From: Lewinella sp. LCG006
GTDB lineage: Bacteria > Bacteroidota > Bacteroidia > Chitinophagales > Saprospiraceae
Assembly: GCF_040784935.1 (NCBI RefSeq)
Contig: NZ_CP160680.1
Location: 7,111,802-7,175,801 of the forward strand
Direction: 5' to 3'
Length of the DNA stretch: 64,000 nucleotides
The notes beneath the pieces are model-generated. The model made no database searches. It worked only from the letters and a program-made list of their open reading frames with translations, and was not told the DNA's origin. Numbering within the stretch: position 1 is the stretch's first letter; each line of letters starts with the position of its first letter. Of this stretch, positions 51,593 to 60,308 are shown piece after piece. Position numbers and translations under genes: made by a program.

Positions 51593-53236
51593 CTAGTTAC
51601 GCGGAGGAATTAGCGCCCTTACCTGCTTCAATTCTTCGGGATTGAGGCGAGGGATAGCGATCTCCAATTGGCGGCGGACTGCATTGCTATCAGGCACTTT
51701 GGCCATGACCGACTGTAGTGTTTTGATGGCCGCGAGGTTGTTGGGGTCAATTTCCAAAAGGTTGGAGGCCGTCTTTCTGGCCGTAGAAAAATCCCCCAGA
51801 TTTTGTGCAGCTTGTGCTTTGATACGCAGGGCAGAGGTGTCTTTGGGGTTTTGCTGAATTTGCGTATTGGCAGTAGCTATTTTCGCTTGTTCTTCCAGGT
51901 GACGCTCATCGTATTTTTTTCGGATCACTTGGGTAGCGATACTCTTATCAGCAGTTTTGTCCAAAAGATCCAAATCATGGCGAGCCTGGTTGAGATCATT
52001 GCGTTTCACGCTCACAGCGGCACGGGCGGTAAGTGCTTTGGTGTTTTCTGGATCTTGTTCCAGTGCTCTGGTCAAATCGTCGTGGGCTACATCATTATGG
52101 CCCGTACGGTATTCCAATAAGCCTTTTTGGAGCAGGGCTTGCACGTTCGTAGTATCGGTTTTCAGCATTTCGCGGTACACTTCAATGGCTCGTTCTTCCT
52201 GGCCGGTTTTGATGTAGCTATCTGCCTGAATAAGGCCCCATTTGGGGTTGGCCGCTACCCCACCCCGTTCTTCGATCACTTTTTCCAAGGTCGAAGCTGC
52301 TACTTCGTGGTTGTCTGTTTCGTGAGCTACCAGACCAAGAATCAGTTGAATAGTCATTTCGATTTCTTCTGTCAATTCTGCACTAGTGGCAATACTCGAC
52401 AAGCTACTTATGGTATCAACGGTAGCTTCATTATTGATTTCAAAATCGGTGAGAGAAAAATGACTGTTTTCGATAAAACGGAATTTGGTGGTCACGATAT
52501 CATTACCGTTTCTGTCTTCTTCGGTGGTTCCCCAAATGATCAACTGTGCTTTGCAAGGCAAACCAATAATGGAAGCCTGGCTACTGGTAAGCGGATACTC
52601 ATCGGAAAAGACATCGATTTTCTTGGTAAATACGGAACCCTTTAGCCCATATTTCTCCATTTCAGTGGCCAAACGAATCCGGAGGGAGCGTTCAATCGGA
52701 GTAAGTTTCCCATCAAGAGGCTGAAAAGGCAAGACCATAATATTAAACTCAGAATCAGCCTCGTAAGGCGGGCATTTACCTTCTTCGGATTCCCCTTGGT
52801 CTACCACGATTGGAGTGGGGGCGGTATTGTTATTATTTTGAAAAACCCCACGAAGCATAAAAAAGGAAGCCGTAGCCAACACCAAGGCTGCGACCACGCC
52901 GATAACCATCCAGGGCGGGCTACTAGTGTTCGTTCCACTTTCGGTAGTTTTAAGGCTGGGTGCTGGGAGGCCTTCTTCAATACTCGCAAGACTAGCGAGC
53001 AGACCATCAGTAATTTGATTGACCGCGCGGCGTGCTTCGTCGAAGCTGATGGTATTGCGCTGTTGTTGCAGCTTCACGCGCTTGTATTGGGCTAGCAAAT
53101 TGCTTACCGTATCCCGCCAGCTACTTACTGGTTCGGGATCCTGATTTAGATACTCGAGTAAACGCTCGGCAGCTTCTTCATTCTTTGCTTCAGCTATAAG
53201 CTTACGGATATTGGCCAGGGTGGCATTAGGGTCCAT
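51593..53236 (-). CDS. membrane TPR protein with effector-associated-type N-terminal domain
   Basis: A 547-residue protein. Residues 1-90 (ANIRKLIAEAKNEEAAERLLEYL, LLAQYKRVKLQQQRNTISFDEARRAVNQI; in part) resemble the EAD11-type effector-associated domains of bacterial signalling proteins, which read QYKRLQREIRLGLISFEEANLERNRI. A membrane span (VIGVVAALVLATASFFML) is at about residues 112-130. Then comes a TolB-N/FlgO-like domain (FNIMVLPFQPLDG, PCKAQLIIWGT), and four or more TPRs (WGLIQADSYIKTGQEERAIEVY, AVSVKRNDLNQARHDLDLL). The EAD assignment is by pattern only. The start MDPNATL was used; the earlier frame adds non-coding residues. Confidence 0.8.
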   Translation of the reverse strand: MDPNATLANIRKLIAEAKNEEAAERLLEYLNQDPEPVSSWRDTVSNLLAQYKRVKLQQQRNTISFDEARRAVNQITDGLLASLASIEEGLPAPSLKTTESGTNTSSPPWMVIGVVAALVLATASFFMLRGVFQNNNNTAPTPIVVDQGESEEGKCPPYEADSEFNIMVLPFQPLDGKLTPIERSLRIRLATEMEKYGLKGSVFTKKIDVFSDEYPLTSSQASIIGLPCKAQLIIWGTTEEDRNGNDIVTTKFRFIENSHFSLTDFEINNEATVDTISSLSSIATSAELTEEIEMTIQLILGLVAHETDNHEVAASTLEKVIEERGGVAANPKWGLIQADSYIKTGQEERAIEVYREMLKTDTTNVQALLQKGLLEYRTGHNDVAHDDLTRALEQDPENTKALTARAAVSVKRNDLNQARHDLDLLDKTADKSIATQVIRKKYDERHLEEQAKIATANTQIQQNPKDTSALRIKAQAAQNLGDFSTARKTASNLLEIDPNNLAAIKTLQSVMAKVPDSNAVRRQLEIAIPRLNPEELKQVRALIPPRN

Positions 53237-53485
53237 GATACGTTGGATTAAGTAGACTTTTAGTTTTAGGGGCTGAGTTCTTATTGTCAAAATTCGCGAA
53301 ATCGGGTCGCTGCATCATGATCTTGATGCACCAATATACTAAACAACGCGCGAATGGTCAGAAAGCCACTTAAAAGGATGTTAAATTCTGTCCCTTTGTC
53401 GTTATCTTTTGTTAGAAATCGATGGTTGCTTATCTTGCGGCACTTTGAACCGACTGTCCTCTAACGCCACCCAATACCTGCTACC

Positions 53486-54679
53486 ATGCGTAAACTAACT
53501 GCCGATTATATATTCACTGCCTCAGGTGCCCCAATGCAGCACCAGGTGATCGTTGTAGATCATGATGGTAAAATAATGAGTATCGATCCACTGAACCAAC
53601 ACGATCCTGCTAGTGTCGAATCTCATAGAGGAGTATTGATCCCCGGCTTTATCAACACCCACTGTCACTTGGAGTTGTCGCATATGAAAGGGAAAGTCGC
53701 TACGGGGACGAAGTTAATTCCCTTTATTACCAATGTGGTTCAGTTTCGGGACATGCCCCAGGAAGAAATCCTTGCTGCCATTGACCAAGCCGATCAAGAA
53801 ATGTACGATGGCGGGATTGTTGCCGTGGGAGATATTTCCAATAAACTAGACACTGCGGTCCGTAAAGAGGCCAGTTTGATTAGGTATTACACTTTCGTGG
53901 AAATGTTCGACTTCCTGCAAGACGCGGCGGCAGAACAATGTGTAGCCAATAACTTCCCTGTTTATGAAGGGCAAGCACAAGGTGGCGGCAATCGGCGTTC
54001 GGCAGTGCCACATGCGCCTTATTCTGTCTCCAAAGAATTATTTCGTCGCCTCAATGAGCTCAACCAAGGACAAGGCACCGTAAGTATCCACAATCAGGAA
54101 ACACCGCCGGAGAATGAGCTTTTTGAATACAAAACAGGCGACTTTCTGGATTTTTATGATGGCTTCAAAATTCCGTTGGACTTGTTTTCGGCAACAGGAA
54201 AAACAGCCATCCACTATGCTATGGATCACATGGATCCGCGCTGCCGGGCCTTGTTTGTCCACAATACCCTCACCACGCCTGAAGACATTGCCGCTGCGCA
54301 AGCTTGGGCCCAAAACGGCGCTTACTGGGCAACTTGTGCCAATGCCAACCTCTACATTGAGAACCGCCTACCCAATTACCAGCACTTCCTAGATGCTAAC
54401 GCTAAAATGACCATTGGGACAGACAGCCTGACCTCCAACTGGCAATTATCCGTTTTGGAAGAACTCAAGACCATCCATCGTTTTCAGAGTTATGTCCCCT
54501 TCTCTACGCTGATCCAGTGGGCGACCCTCAACGGTGCGGAGGCCCTGCAATTTGATCAGGATCTAGGCAGTATTGAGGTAGGTAAAACGCCAGGGCTTAA
54601 CCTATTGACTGGACTAGAAGGGAATGGGCCAGCGGATTTCCGTTTTGTGGCGCAGACGGGGGTTACAAGGTTGGTGTAA
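53486..54679 (+). CDS. amidohydrolase family protein (chlorohydrolase/aminofutalosine deaminase-like)
   Basis: A 397-residue metal-dependent hydrolase. The composite beta domain is followed by GFINTHCHLELSHMKG with the HxH metal ligands, then VPHAPYSVSKELF, ALFVHNTLTTPEDIAAA with a ligand His, and the Asp in ATCANANLYIENRLPN and MTIGTDSLTSNWQLSVLEEL. The text is closest to SsnA/TrzA-type and aminodeoxyfutalosine deaminase-like proteins of the menaquinone pathway in Bacteroidota. No other menaquinone gene is present, so the substrate is left open. A stand-alone gene. Confidence 0.88.
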   Translation: MRKLTADYIFTASGAPMQHQVIVVDHDGKIMSIDPLNQHDPASVESHRGVLIPGFINTHCHLELSHMKGKVATGTKLIPFITNVVQFRDMPQEEILAAIDQADQEMYDGGIVAVGDISNKLDTAVRKEASLIRYYTFVEMFDFLQDAAAEQCVANNFPVYEGQAQGGGNRRSAVPHAPYSVSKELFRRLNELNQGQGTVSIHNQETPPENELFEYKTGDFLDFYDGFKIPLDLFSATGKTAIHYAMDHMDPRCRALFVHNTLTTPEDIAAAQAWAQNGAYWATCANANLYIENRLPNYQHFLDANAKMTIGTDSLTSNWQLSVLEELKTIHRFQSYVPFSTLIQWATLNGAEALQFDQDLGSIEVGKTPGLNLLTGLEGNGPADFRFVAQTGVTRLV

Positions 54680-54826
54680 TCGCCTTTTGAACCAGATATG
54701 GGACCTTAGATAGTTTTTTTTGAACATATGAGGGAGTATAAAGGGTGTATAAGTTTTTTTAATCACATAGGCACTGTCTTGTCCTGAAATAGGTTTACAC
54801 AAAAGATGGTCAAAAACCATTAAATT

Positions 54827-55198
54827 GTGAAACAAATAAAGAATGGCAATCGCCGTTACAGTAAAACCTTGAAACGTAAGGTAGCGCAAGATTACCTTGC
54901 TGGCAAATTCAGTTATTCCGTTGGTGCGGAAGTTTATGGTCTTCGCAATGGAGGAGTTGTGAAGGAGTTCGTAAAGTGGTATGTAAAAACGGAGCAGTCG
55001 GAAAGAATGGCATCAGATATTGAGAAAGAGTTGTTGTCGGAAAATAGCGATGATGGATACAGTCAGCTTGATGTTAAGGCACTGGAAGCTGAATTAGTTG
55101 CTGCGCGGCTAAAAATATCGGGCCTTAAGACGTTGATAGAAGTAGCAGAGAAGGAGCTTGAAATTGACATCAGAAAAAAGTCTGGTACCAAACAGTAG
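54827..55198 (+). CDS. IS3-family OrfA (HTH protein)
   Basis: A 123-residue protein starting at GTG. The N-terminal HTH of IS3 OrfA proteins is present (RRYSKTLKRKVAQDYLAGKFSYSVGAEVYGL, in part), followed by a C-terminal leucine-zipper-like coiled coil (DVKALEAELVAARLKISGLKTLIEVAEKELEI). Near its 3' end, A AAA AAG (55174-55180) lies in the correct phase for -1 frameshifting to orfB. The un-shifted product ends at the TAG of 55196-55198. Confidence 0.9.
   Translation: MKQIKNGNRRYSKTLKRKVAQDYLAGKFSYSVGAEVYGLRNGGVVKEFVKWYVKTEQSERMASDIEKELLSENSDDGYSQLDVKALEAELVAARLKISGLKTLIEVAEKELEIDIRKKSGTKQ
55174..55180 (+). other. programmed -1 ribosomal frameshift site (AAAAAAG)
   Basis: In the orfA frame the site reads aga aaa aag. 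A -1 slip at A AAA AAG continues as gtc tgg tac caa aca gta gtc ctg atg, which has no stop and enters orfB in frame. The result is the OrfAB transposase typical of IS3 elements. Confidence 0.75.
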
Positions 55199-55203
55199 TC
55201 CTG

Positions 55204-56100
55204 ATGAAGCAGGCGTATCAGGATATTAGCCTTGGTACTATCTGCGAGCTGTTTGGTATGACAAGACAAGCTTATTATAAGCGTCAAAAACATCAGGAAA
55301 AGCAAGCCTTGGAAGCTGGGATTATCCTAGATTTGGTAAAATCAATACGAAAGAATCTTCCCCGAGTTGGAGTAAGAAAGCTGTATTTTATGCTTGGAAA
55401 AGACTTGGAGAAGCATCAAATAAAGTTGGGTCGTGATGGTTTTTTTGAGCTACTGGGGGTTCATAATATGCTTATTCGGCCTCGGCGCAGGAGTAGGAGA
55501 ACGACGCACAGTTGGCATCATTTTTACAAGTACAAATGCCTAATATCGAGCTTTAATTCCCTGGGGATTAATCAGTTGTGGTTTAGTGATATTACTTACA
55601 TAAATGTTGGTGATAAGTGGCACTACGTTATCTTTATAACTGATGCTTATTCCCATAAATTAATTGGGTATAACGTTGATGATAACATGAGTTCGAAGTT
55701 TTGTGAGGTAGCCCTTGAGCAAGCTTTGTCTCAATGGGAGAATAGAGAGGAGCAACTCATTCATCATTCTGATAGAGGAGTGCAATATTGTTCTGCTTTA
55801 TATACCGATCGGCTCAAGGCATCAAATATAGAGATCAGTATGACTCAAGATGGTGACCCAAGAGAGAACGCTGTTGCGGAGCGCATTAACGGTATATTCA
55901 AAGGTGAATTCTTAATGGATCAGCGCTTTGAAAACCTGGCTGACGCAAGGGAAAAAATAGCTCGGATGGTATATTGCTATAACCATATTCGTCCTCACTC
56001 AAGTTGTGATTATTTGACTCCGGATCAAGCGCATCAAATGACGGGCCCATTAAAGAAAAGATGGAAGGCTAAGCAAGATGATAATATTCCATCAGCTTAA
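55204..56100 (+). CDS. IS3-family transposase OrfB (integrase core)
   Basis: A 298-residue transposase. The helical HTH-like part (GTICELFGMTRQAYYKRQKHQEKQ, in part) is followed by the rve integrase core: the first Asp in INQLWFSDITYINVGDKWHY, the second in HHSDRGVQYCSALYTDRLK, and the Glu in DPRENAVAERINGIFKGEF. It could be translated from its own ATG or as an OrfAB fusion by the upstream frameshift. Full length for the family. Confidence 0.93.
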   Translation: MKQAYQDISLGTICELFGMTRQAYYKRQKHQEKQALEAGIILDLVKSIRKNLPRVGVRKLYFMLGKDLEKHQIKLGRDGFFELLGVHNMLIRPRRRSRRTTHSWHHFYKYKCLISSFNSLGINQLWFSDITYINVGDKWHYVIFITDAYSHKLIGYNVDDNMSSKFCEVALEQALSQWENREEQLIHHSDRGVQYCSALYTDRLKASNIEISMTQDGDPRENAVAERINGIFKGEFLMDQRFENLADAREKIARMVYCYNHIRPHSSCDYLTPDQAHQMTGPLKKRWKAKQDDNIPSA

Positions 56101-56104
56101 AAAC

Positions 56105-56178
56105 TTGAATCCGGGGATAAAAATCTGCTACGGTTACGTAAACTACACCTCGCTTAGATCTTTTATCCCCGGATTCAA
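56105..56178 (+). terminator. hairpin inside the IS3 element after orfB
   Basis: TTGAATCCGGGGATAAAA (56105-56122) and its exact complement (56161-56178) form an 18-bp stem with a 38-base loop directly after the orfB stop. It probably stops element transcription or limits readthrough from outside. Confidence 0.65.
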
Positions 56179-56180
56179 TA

Positions 56181-56298
56181 GACAACCTAGTTTAGGACTA
56201 ACAGTATTTGTTGACAACCTAATTTAGGACTAACTTCGTGAATGTAAACTTATTCTAGGACGACCAGTTTAAGTGTCAACTTTTTTCAGGACGGGACA
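56181..56298. repeat. four 31-32-bp-spaced iterations of the IS3 right-end motif
   Basis: Related blocks begin at 56181, 56213, 56244 and 56274: GACAACCTAGTTTAGGAC, GACAACCTAATTTAGGAC, GTAAACTTATTCTAGGAC and GTCAACTTTTTTCAGGAC. The last forms the terminal inverted repeat. The regular 30-32-base spacing suggests repeated transposase-binding sites. Confidence 0.6.
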
Positions 56299-56332
56299 CA
56301 CAATAGATTTTTCACATAGGCACAGAGGGTAT

Positions 56333-59300
56333 TTACAGTTTCACCATCCTCACCACCGCTACCTTACCGGTTCCTTCTTCTTTTATTTTTACGAAGTAAA
56401 GGCCGGCGGATAAATGCTGCATATCCAGATGGTTTTGTCCGGGCAAGCACTGGATATTTTGGACGATAAGCCCTGCCTGGGAGACGATTTGGATATCCGC
56501 TTGGGCTTGTAAGCCGGATACGGTAAACCTACCAGAGGTGGGATTGGGGTGAATGAACAGGGGCGTTGTAGCCGTCAAGGTTTCATTATCGAGGGCCATG
56601 CCATCCCAGTTGAGGGTTCTGCGGGGGCTCTCCAGGTCGGCGGTGCTGATCCATTTGGTACGAAGGTAGGCCGAAGCGGCTTGCATCTCTACCTCCGTGA
56701 GCGCGCGATCGTACAAGATTAACTCTCCGATTTTTCCTTCCCATTGGGTATCCGTGTAGTAGACTTCGTCGAAAGACCTTTCCGTCATGACGGTGCCTAG
56801 AATGCAAAATTCCAGCGGATTGGCGGTAATTAGTGGATCCACTATTGCCCCGTTGAGATAAGTGGTGCCATTGAGGGTACGCGCTGGGGCACTGTTGCTG
56901 TAGAGTTGGGTAGGATCGGAATGGCTAGGGATATTGACCGAAAGGCCCTCGAAAGGAGCACGATTTGGGAAAGTGATCGGGTTTTCTTCGTAAGCCATTA
57001 AGATGGTTTGGTAGCCTGTCTCGCTTTGCGCAATGCGCTGTAACCAGATGGTCGCAAAATCGGCGACGCCCAGACCATTTTGGTAATTTGAACGATAGGC
57101 ATACCAATTGTCATCGGCCCAACTATTGCCATTACTGAACGACCAACCATACAGCGAACTCGTAGGTAATTGAGGGTTGTCAATGGTCTCGTCGCCGTTT
57201 AAATCCGCGGCATCCATGCGAATGATCAGGCCGGGAATGGTGCCTGGATCTTGAGGAACAATGGCATTAGGTGGTCGCTGGGCTGCTACATAGTAGAAGC
57301 CGGCTTCTTGAGGAGCAAAGACAGTTCCGGTATGAATGGGCGTACCACAACTTTCCTGATCGTACCAATGGTAAATTAATGCCGGATCGGGATCAACAAT
57401 CCCTAGTTCTGTATCACTTAAGGCTTCAACATCGGGTGTCGTTTGCACGATGACGGCAAAACCCTGGATATTTTCACTGAGCGCGCCAGTGGAATTATTG
57501 ACTGCCGCAACGTAGTAATTCCCAGACAAAAGCGGTTGAAAAGTCGTGCCGATATTTAAAAGCTGCGTTGCTTTGGCATCCGCAAACCAATAATAAGTAT
57601 GATCGGCTGAAGGAGTTGCTATCCTAACCTGGCAATCACCATCTTGAACCACTACCAGGTCTAAAGCCGTAAATGGTGCTGTATACCCTACCAAAAGGGT
57701 GTTGACGGAAGCCGTCTGGTTATCATCTTTAACCACATAACGGTAAGCCCCAGCCACCAGGTCTTTTCGGGTAGCCTGACCTTGAACCAGGTGATTGCGG
57801 ACAAAGTCGGCCGTCGCATCCGTACCAACGATTTCCAGCTCTTGCAACTGCGTAGCGATGTCTCCGTGGTTTTCCTGTACGAATAAACGGTAATACTGGT
57901 AGGCCACATTATTGCTAAATACGAAGCTCCTACGTTGAAAACGGCTGGTAAAATTTTGGTTTATTTGCTGATCGAGTATCGTCCAATTTGTGCCGTCGTT
58001 GGAACCTTGAAATTGCCAATTTTTAGGATCGCGTTCCGGCACGTCATCGGCCGAAGTGATCACGTAATAGCTTACCGGCGTGGGTGCTGCTAACTGATAA
58101 CCGATATAAGTATTGGTGGCCATAGCGTGCAGCCATTTGGTATTCAGGTCATCGTCAAAAGCAAATGCGGGCTCATGCCCCCAAGTGGTGCCACTGACCA
58201 GGATACTGCTGGGCGATGGGCTGGTAAGATCCGTATTAGGCTGATCATACCAATCAATGGTATAAGGAGGTTGCCCTCCCGTAATATCCAGATAAATGCT
58301 CCCCGAAGCGACGTCCAGGCCGGAAGGAAAGACCATCTCCGTCACCGCAATTGGATCGGCCGTTGTCATCAAGCTGATGCTTTGTATTTTTGAACAACCC
58401 GAGCCGACAGCTACCGTAACAGAATACTCACCATCCGGCAAACCCTCAATGGTAGGTGTAGTAGCCCCAGTAGACCACAAATAATTCAAAGCTGCGGAGG
58501 GGTAAATCTCGTCCTCCAATGTCAAAGTCCAATTACCATCTGCATAGGAAGAACATATCTCTGGGTTGAGTAACGGCTCACTCATGATACTGACTTCCTC
58601 CTTGATTCCACAACCATTGGCATCCACCACAAAGAAGGTATAATCACCCGCAGGGAGATTCGTAACAGGATTGGCTTGTGCTTCACCATCGAGGTAAATT
58701 TCGTAGGGCGCCTCTCCTCCAGAGATGGAAAAATCTACCCAGCCGTTGGCCGTTCCTGAACAATCGGCTCCTTGTACGTAGGGGGTGCTCGCGAGTGTAT
58801 AAGTGCTCACCGCTGCCTGGTTGATTGTCCATTTGAGTTCTTGATAGGGTTCAGGATAGGTATCCGCAAATTTGGGATCAAATCGGACCAATGGATTGTT
58901 ATCCCGCACTGAAAAAACCAGCTCATAGCTATCGCAAGCGTCGAAAGTCACCTCAACCGTTTCGGTATCCGTAGCAATGACCTTGCCGTTTAGCCGCCAC
59001 TCGTAAGCTTGGGTATTGGGCTCAGGTTTTACTACGTTTACAGAAAAAGTGAGGGTTTCCGTACCATTTACTATCAGATCGCCGGTAGCCGGTTGTGGAT
59101 TTTCAATGACATCAACGTATTTGTACAGATAGCAAATCACGCGTTGAATGCAGGGAGAGCACAGTTCCAAACCATAATCCTCGCCAAAGCCTCCGGCACC
59201 CATGAAACAGCCGCGGGCCGTCGGGCGATGACATCCGAAGTAGTTGGTCATTGCACCTTCAAAGGCCCCAAATTTATCCAGGTAGACTGCTGTGTAAGGT

Positions 59301-59986
59301 GTAGGAATTGGCGTTCCGGGCTCAATCCACAAGCGCCAGGGAATGTCTTCAACGTTGAGCTGTCCGGTAGTATTGGGTGTTTCCCAACACTGGCTATTCG
59401 ACCATTCGCCGCTGGCCGAATATTCATCCAACAAACCGGGCATGGTGTGGCCAAACTCGTGCAGGAAGGTCTCCCACCCCATACCGTACATTTTGCCATC
59501 CCCTACCCTGGCTTCCCGGTTGAGACCGGCACCACCACCGCCGCCGTATTTCGTAGAAGAGAAAAAGCTTACCCATCCAGTGCGATCATTTGCCCAAGGC
59601 AGAAATACCGCATCGCGTAATGCCTGGATCGTACCAAAAGTCCAACCGGTATTATCGTCTGGCGCATCGGGCCACCAAAAGGTATAGAGGTTGAAAAAAT
59701 TACGGTACTGCGCGTAAGGCACTTGGGCCAGCTCGTGCCCTTGTTCGAAAGCCTTCAAAAGGTTATTTTCATAAAGCGTGGTAAAATCCTCCTTGTCATT
59801 AAAAGAATCCCCACGGTTTTGAATCACCCAATTGATCCGGTTGTCTTTTGCACCGGAATAGAGCATGGTATCAATTTCTTGAACGGCCAGAATGGCCCCG
59901 ATGTCTTGGGAAATCAGCGGCGTAGCCAAAGTCAGCAAAAAGAGAATCAGGCAAAGCGCTGGGCGGAAGGTAATCTTGTGGCTCAT
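56333..59986 (-). CDS. secreted M64 (IgA peptidase-like) metalloprotease with discoidin and T9SS domains
   Basis: A 1217-residue secreted protein with signal peptide (LCLILFLLTLATPLISQ). The peptidase M64 domain carries the zinc motif LHEFGHTMPGLLDEY (His176), preceded by GVGDGKMYGMGWETF-type text. Then follow a PKD-like region, SprB-type repeats (GADCSGTANGWVDFSISGGE), a discoidin-like F5/8 type C region (AFAFDDDLNTKWLHAMATNT, in part), a laminin-G-like region (IPGLIIRMDAADLNGDE) and a T9SS type A tail (IHPNPTSGRFTVSG...VAVVRMVKL). It is likely exported to the surface and able to degrade or bind extracellular protein or glycan. Confidence 0.92.
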   Translation of the reverse strand: MSHKITFRPALCLILFLLTLATPLISQDIGAILAVQEIDTMLYSGAKDNRINWVIQNRGDSFNDKEDFTTLYENNLLKAFEQGHELAQVPYAQYRNFFNLYTFWWPDAPDDNTGWTFGTIQALRDAVFLPWANDRTGWVSFFSSTKYGGGGGAGLNREARVGDGKMYGMGWETFLHEFGHTMPGLLDEYSASGEWSNSQCWETPNTTGQLNVEDIPWRLWIEPGTPIPTPYTAVYLDKFGAFEGAMTNYFGCHRPTARGCFMGAGGFGEDYGLELCSPCIQRVICYLYKYVDVIENPQPATGDLIVNGTETLTFSVNVVKPEPNTQAYEWRLNGKVIATDTETVEVTFDACDSYELVFSVRDNNPLVRFDPKFADTYPEPYQELKWTINQAAVSTYTLASTPYVQGADCSGTANGWVDFSISGGEAPYEIYLDGEAQANPVTNLPAGDYTFFVVDANGCGIKEEVSIMSEPLLNPEICSSYADGNWTLTLEDEIYPSAALNYLWSTGATTPTIEGLPDGEYSVTVAVGSGCSKIQSISLMTTADPIAVTEMVFPSGLDVASGSIYLDITGGQPPYTIDWYDQPNTDLTSPSPSSILVSGTTWGHEPAFAFDDDLNTKWLHAMATNTYIGYQLAAPTPVSYYVITSADDVPERDPKNWQFQGSNDGTNWTILDQQINQNFTSRFQRRSFVFSNNVAYQYYRLFVQENHGDIATQLQELEIVGTDATADFVRNHLVQGQATRKDLVAGAYRYVVKDDNQTASVNTLLVGYTAPFTALDLVVVQDGDCQVRIATPSADHTYYWFADAKATQLLNIGTTFQPLLSGNYYVAAVNNSTGALSENIQGFAVIVQTTPDVEALSDTELGIVDPDPALIYHWYDQESCGTPIHTGTVFAPQEAGFYYVAAQRPPNAIVPQDPGTIPGLIIRMDAADLNGDETIDNPQLPTSSLYGWSFSNGNSWADDNWYAYRSNYQNGLGVADFATIWLQRIAQSETGYQTILMAYEENPITFPNRAPFEGLSVNIPSHSDPTQLYSNSAPARTLNGTTYLNGAIVDPLITANPLEFCILGTVMTERSFDEVYYTDTQWEGKIGELILYDRALTEVEMQAASAYLRTKWISTADLESPRRTLNWDGMALDNETLTATTPLFIHPNPTSGRFTVSGLQAQADIQIVSQAGLIVQNIQCLPGQNHLDMQHLSAGLYFVKIKEEGTGKVAVVRMVKL

Positions 59987-60308
59987 GGAGGATAAGTAGT
60001 CTTGTTGCTGCTAAGTTACGAAGAGTCTCTGAGAGGAAAGTATAATCGTATTTGTCGATCATCCCACCTGATCGTATGATCGTATTGGTACGATCACCCC
60101 CCCAATCGTATGATCGTGTTGGTACGATCAGGGTAAGGAGTTAAGGGGGAAGTCGGAAGTGGGTATTATTAGGTCTACCTAGTGATGTACACTCCTCTTG
60201 GTCTCCGTATATCCCACTACTTCCGACCTCTGACTTCTGATCTCCGACTTTGACGCCAATCGTATGATCGTATTGGTACGATTACCCCCTCCCCTACAAA
60301 AGCTCGCC
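59987..60308. other. intergenic region dominated by a hairpin element
   Basis: No gene was identified in the 322 bases between the M64 protease start and the end of the dikinase-like gene. Nearly all of it, 60071-60283, is the repeat described separately. Confidence 0.6.
60071..60283. repeat. dispersed GTCGGAAG hairpin element, copy 4, with three flanking ATGATCGTATTGG motifs
   Basis: The motif ATCGTATGATCGTATTGG plus TACGATC occurs at 60071-60095, with one change at 60104-60129, and again at 60258-60283. Between the last two lies a hairpin unit (AAGGGGGAAGTCGGAAGTGG...CTACTTCCGACCTCTGAC) with the block CCTAGTGATGTACACTCCTC that matches the array units at 32718-33904. Here the motif brackets the hairpin on both sides. 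Confidence 0.75.

Larger units (their letters stand above)
54775..56298 (+). mobile_element. IS3-family insertion sequence
   Basis: The left end TGTCTTGTCCTGAAA and the right end, read inward, TGTCCCGTCCTGAAA are inverted repeats, extending to about 19 matches in 26. A 3-bp direct repeat CAC flanks it (54772-54774 and 56299-56301). It is 1524 bp with orfA and orfB. It is inserted in an intergenic stretch containing CACATAGGCAC text on both sides. Subterminal repeats of the right end are described separately. Confidence 0.9.
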
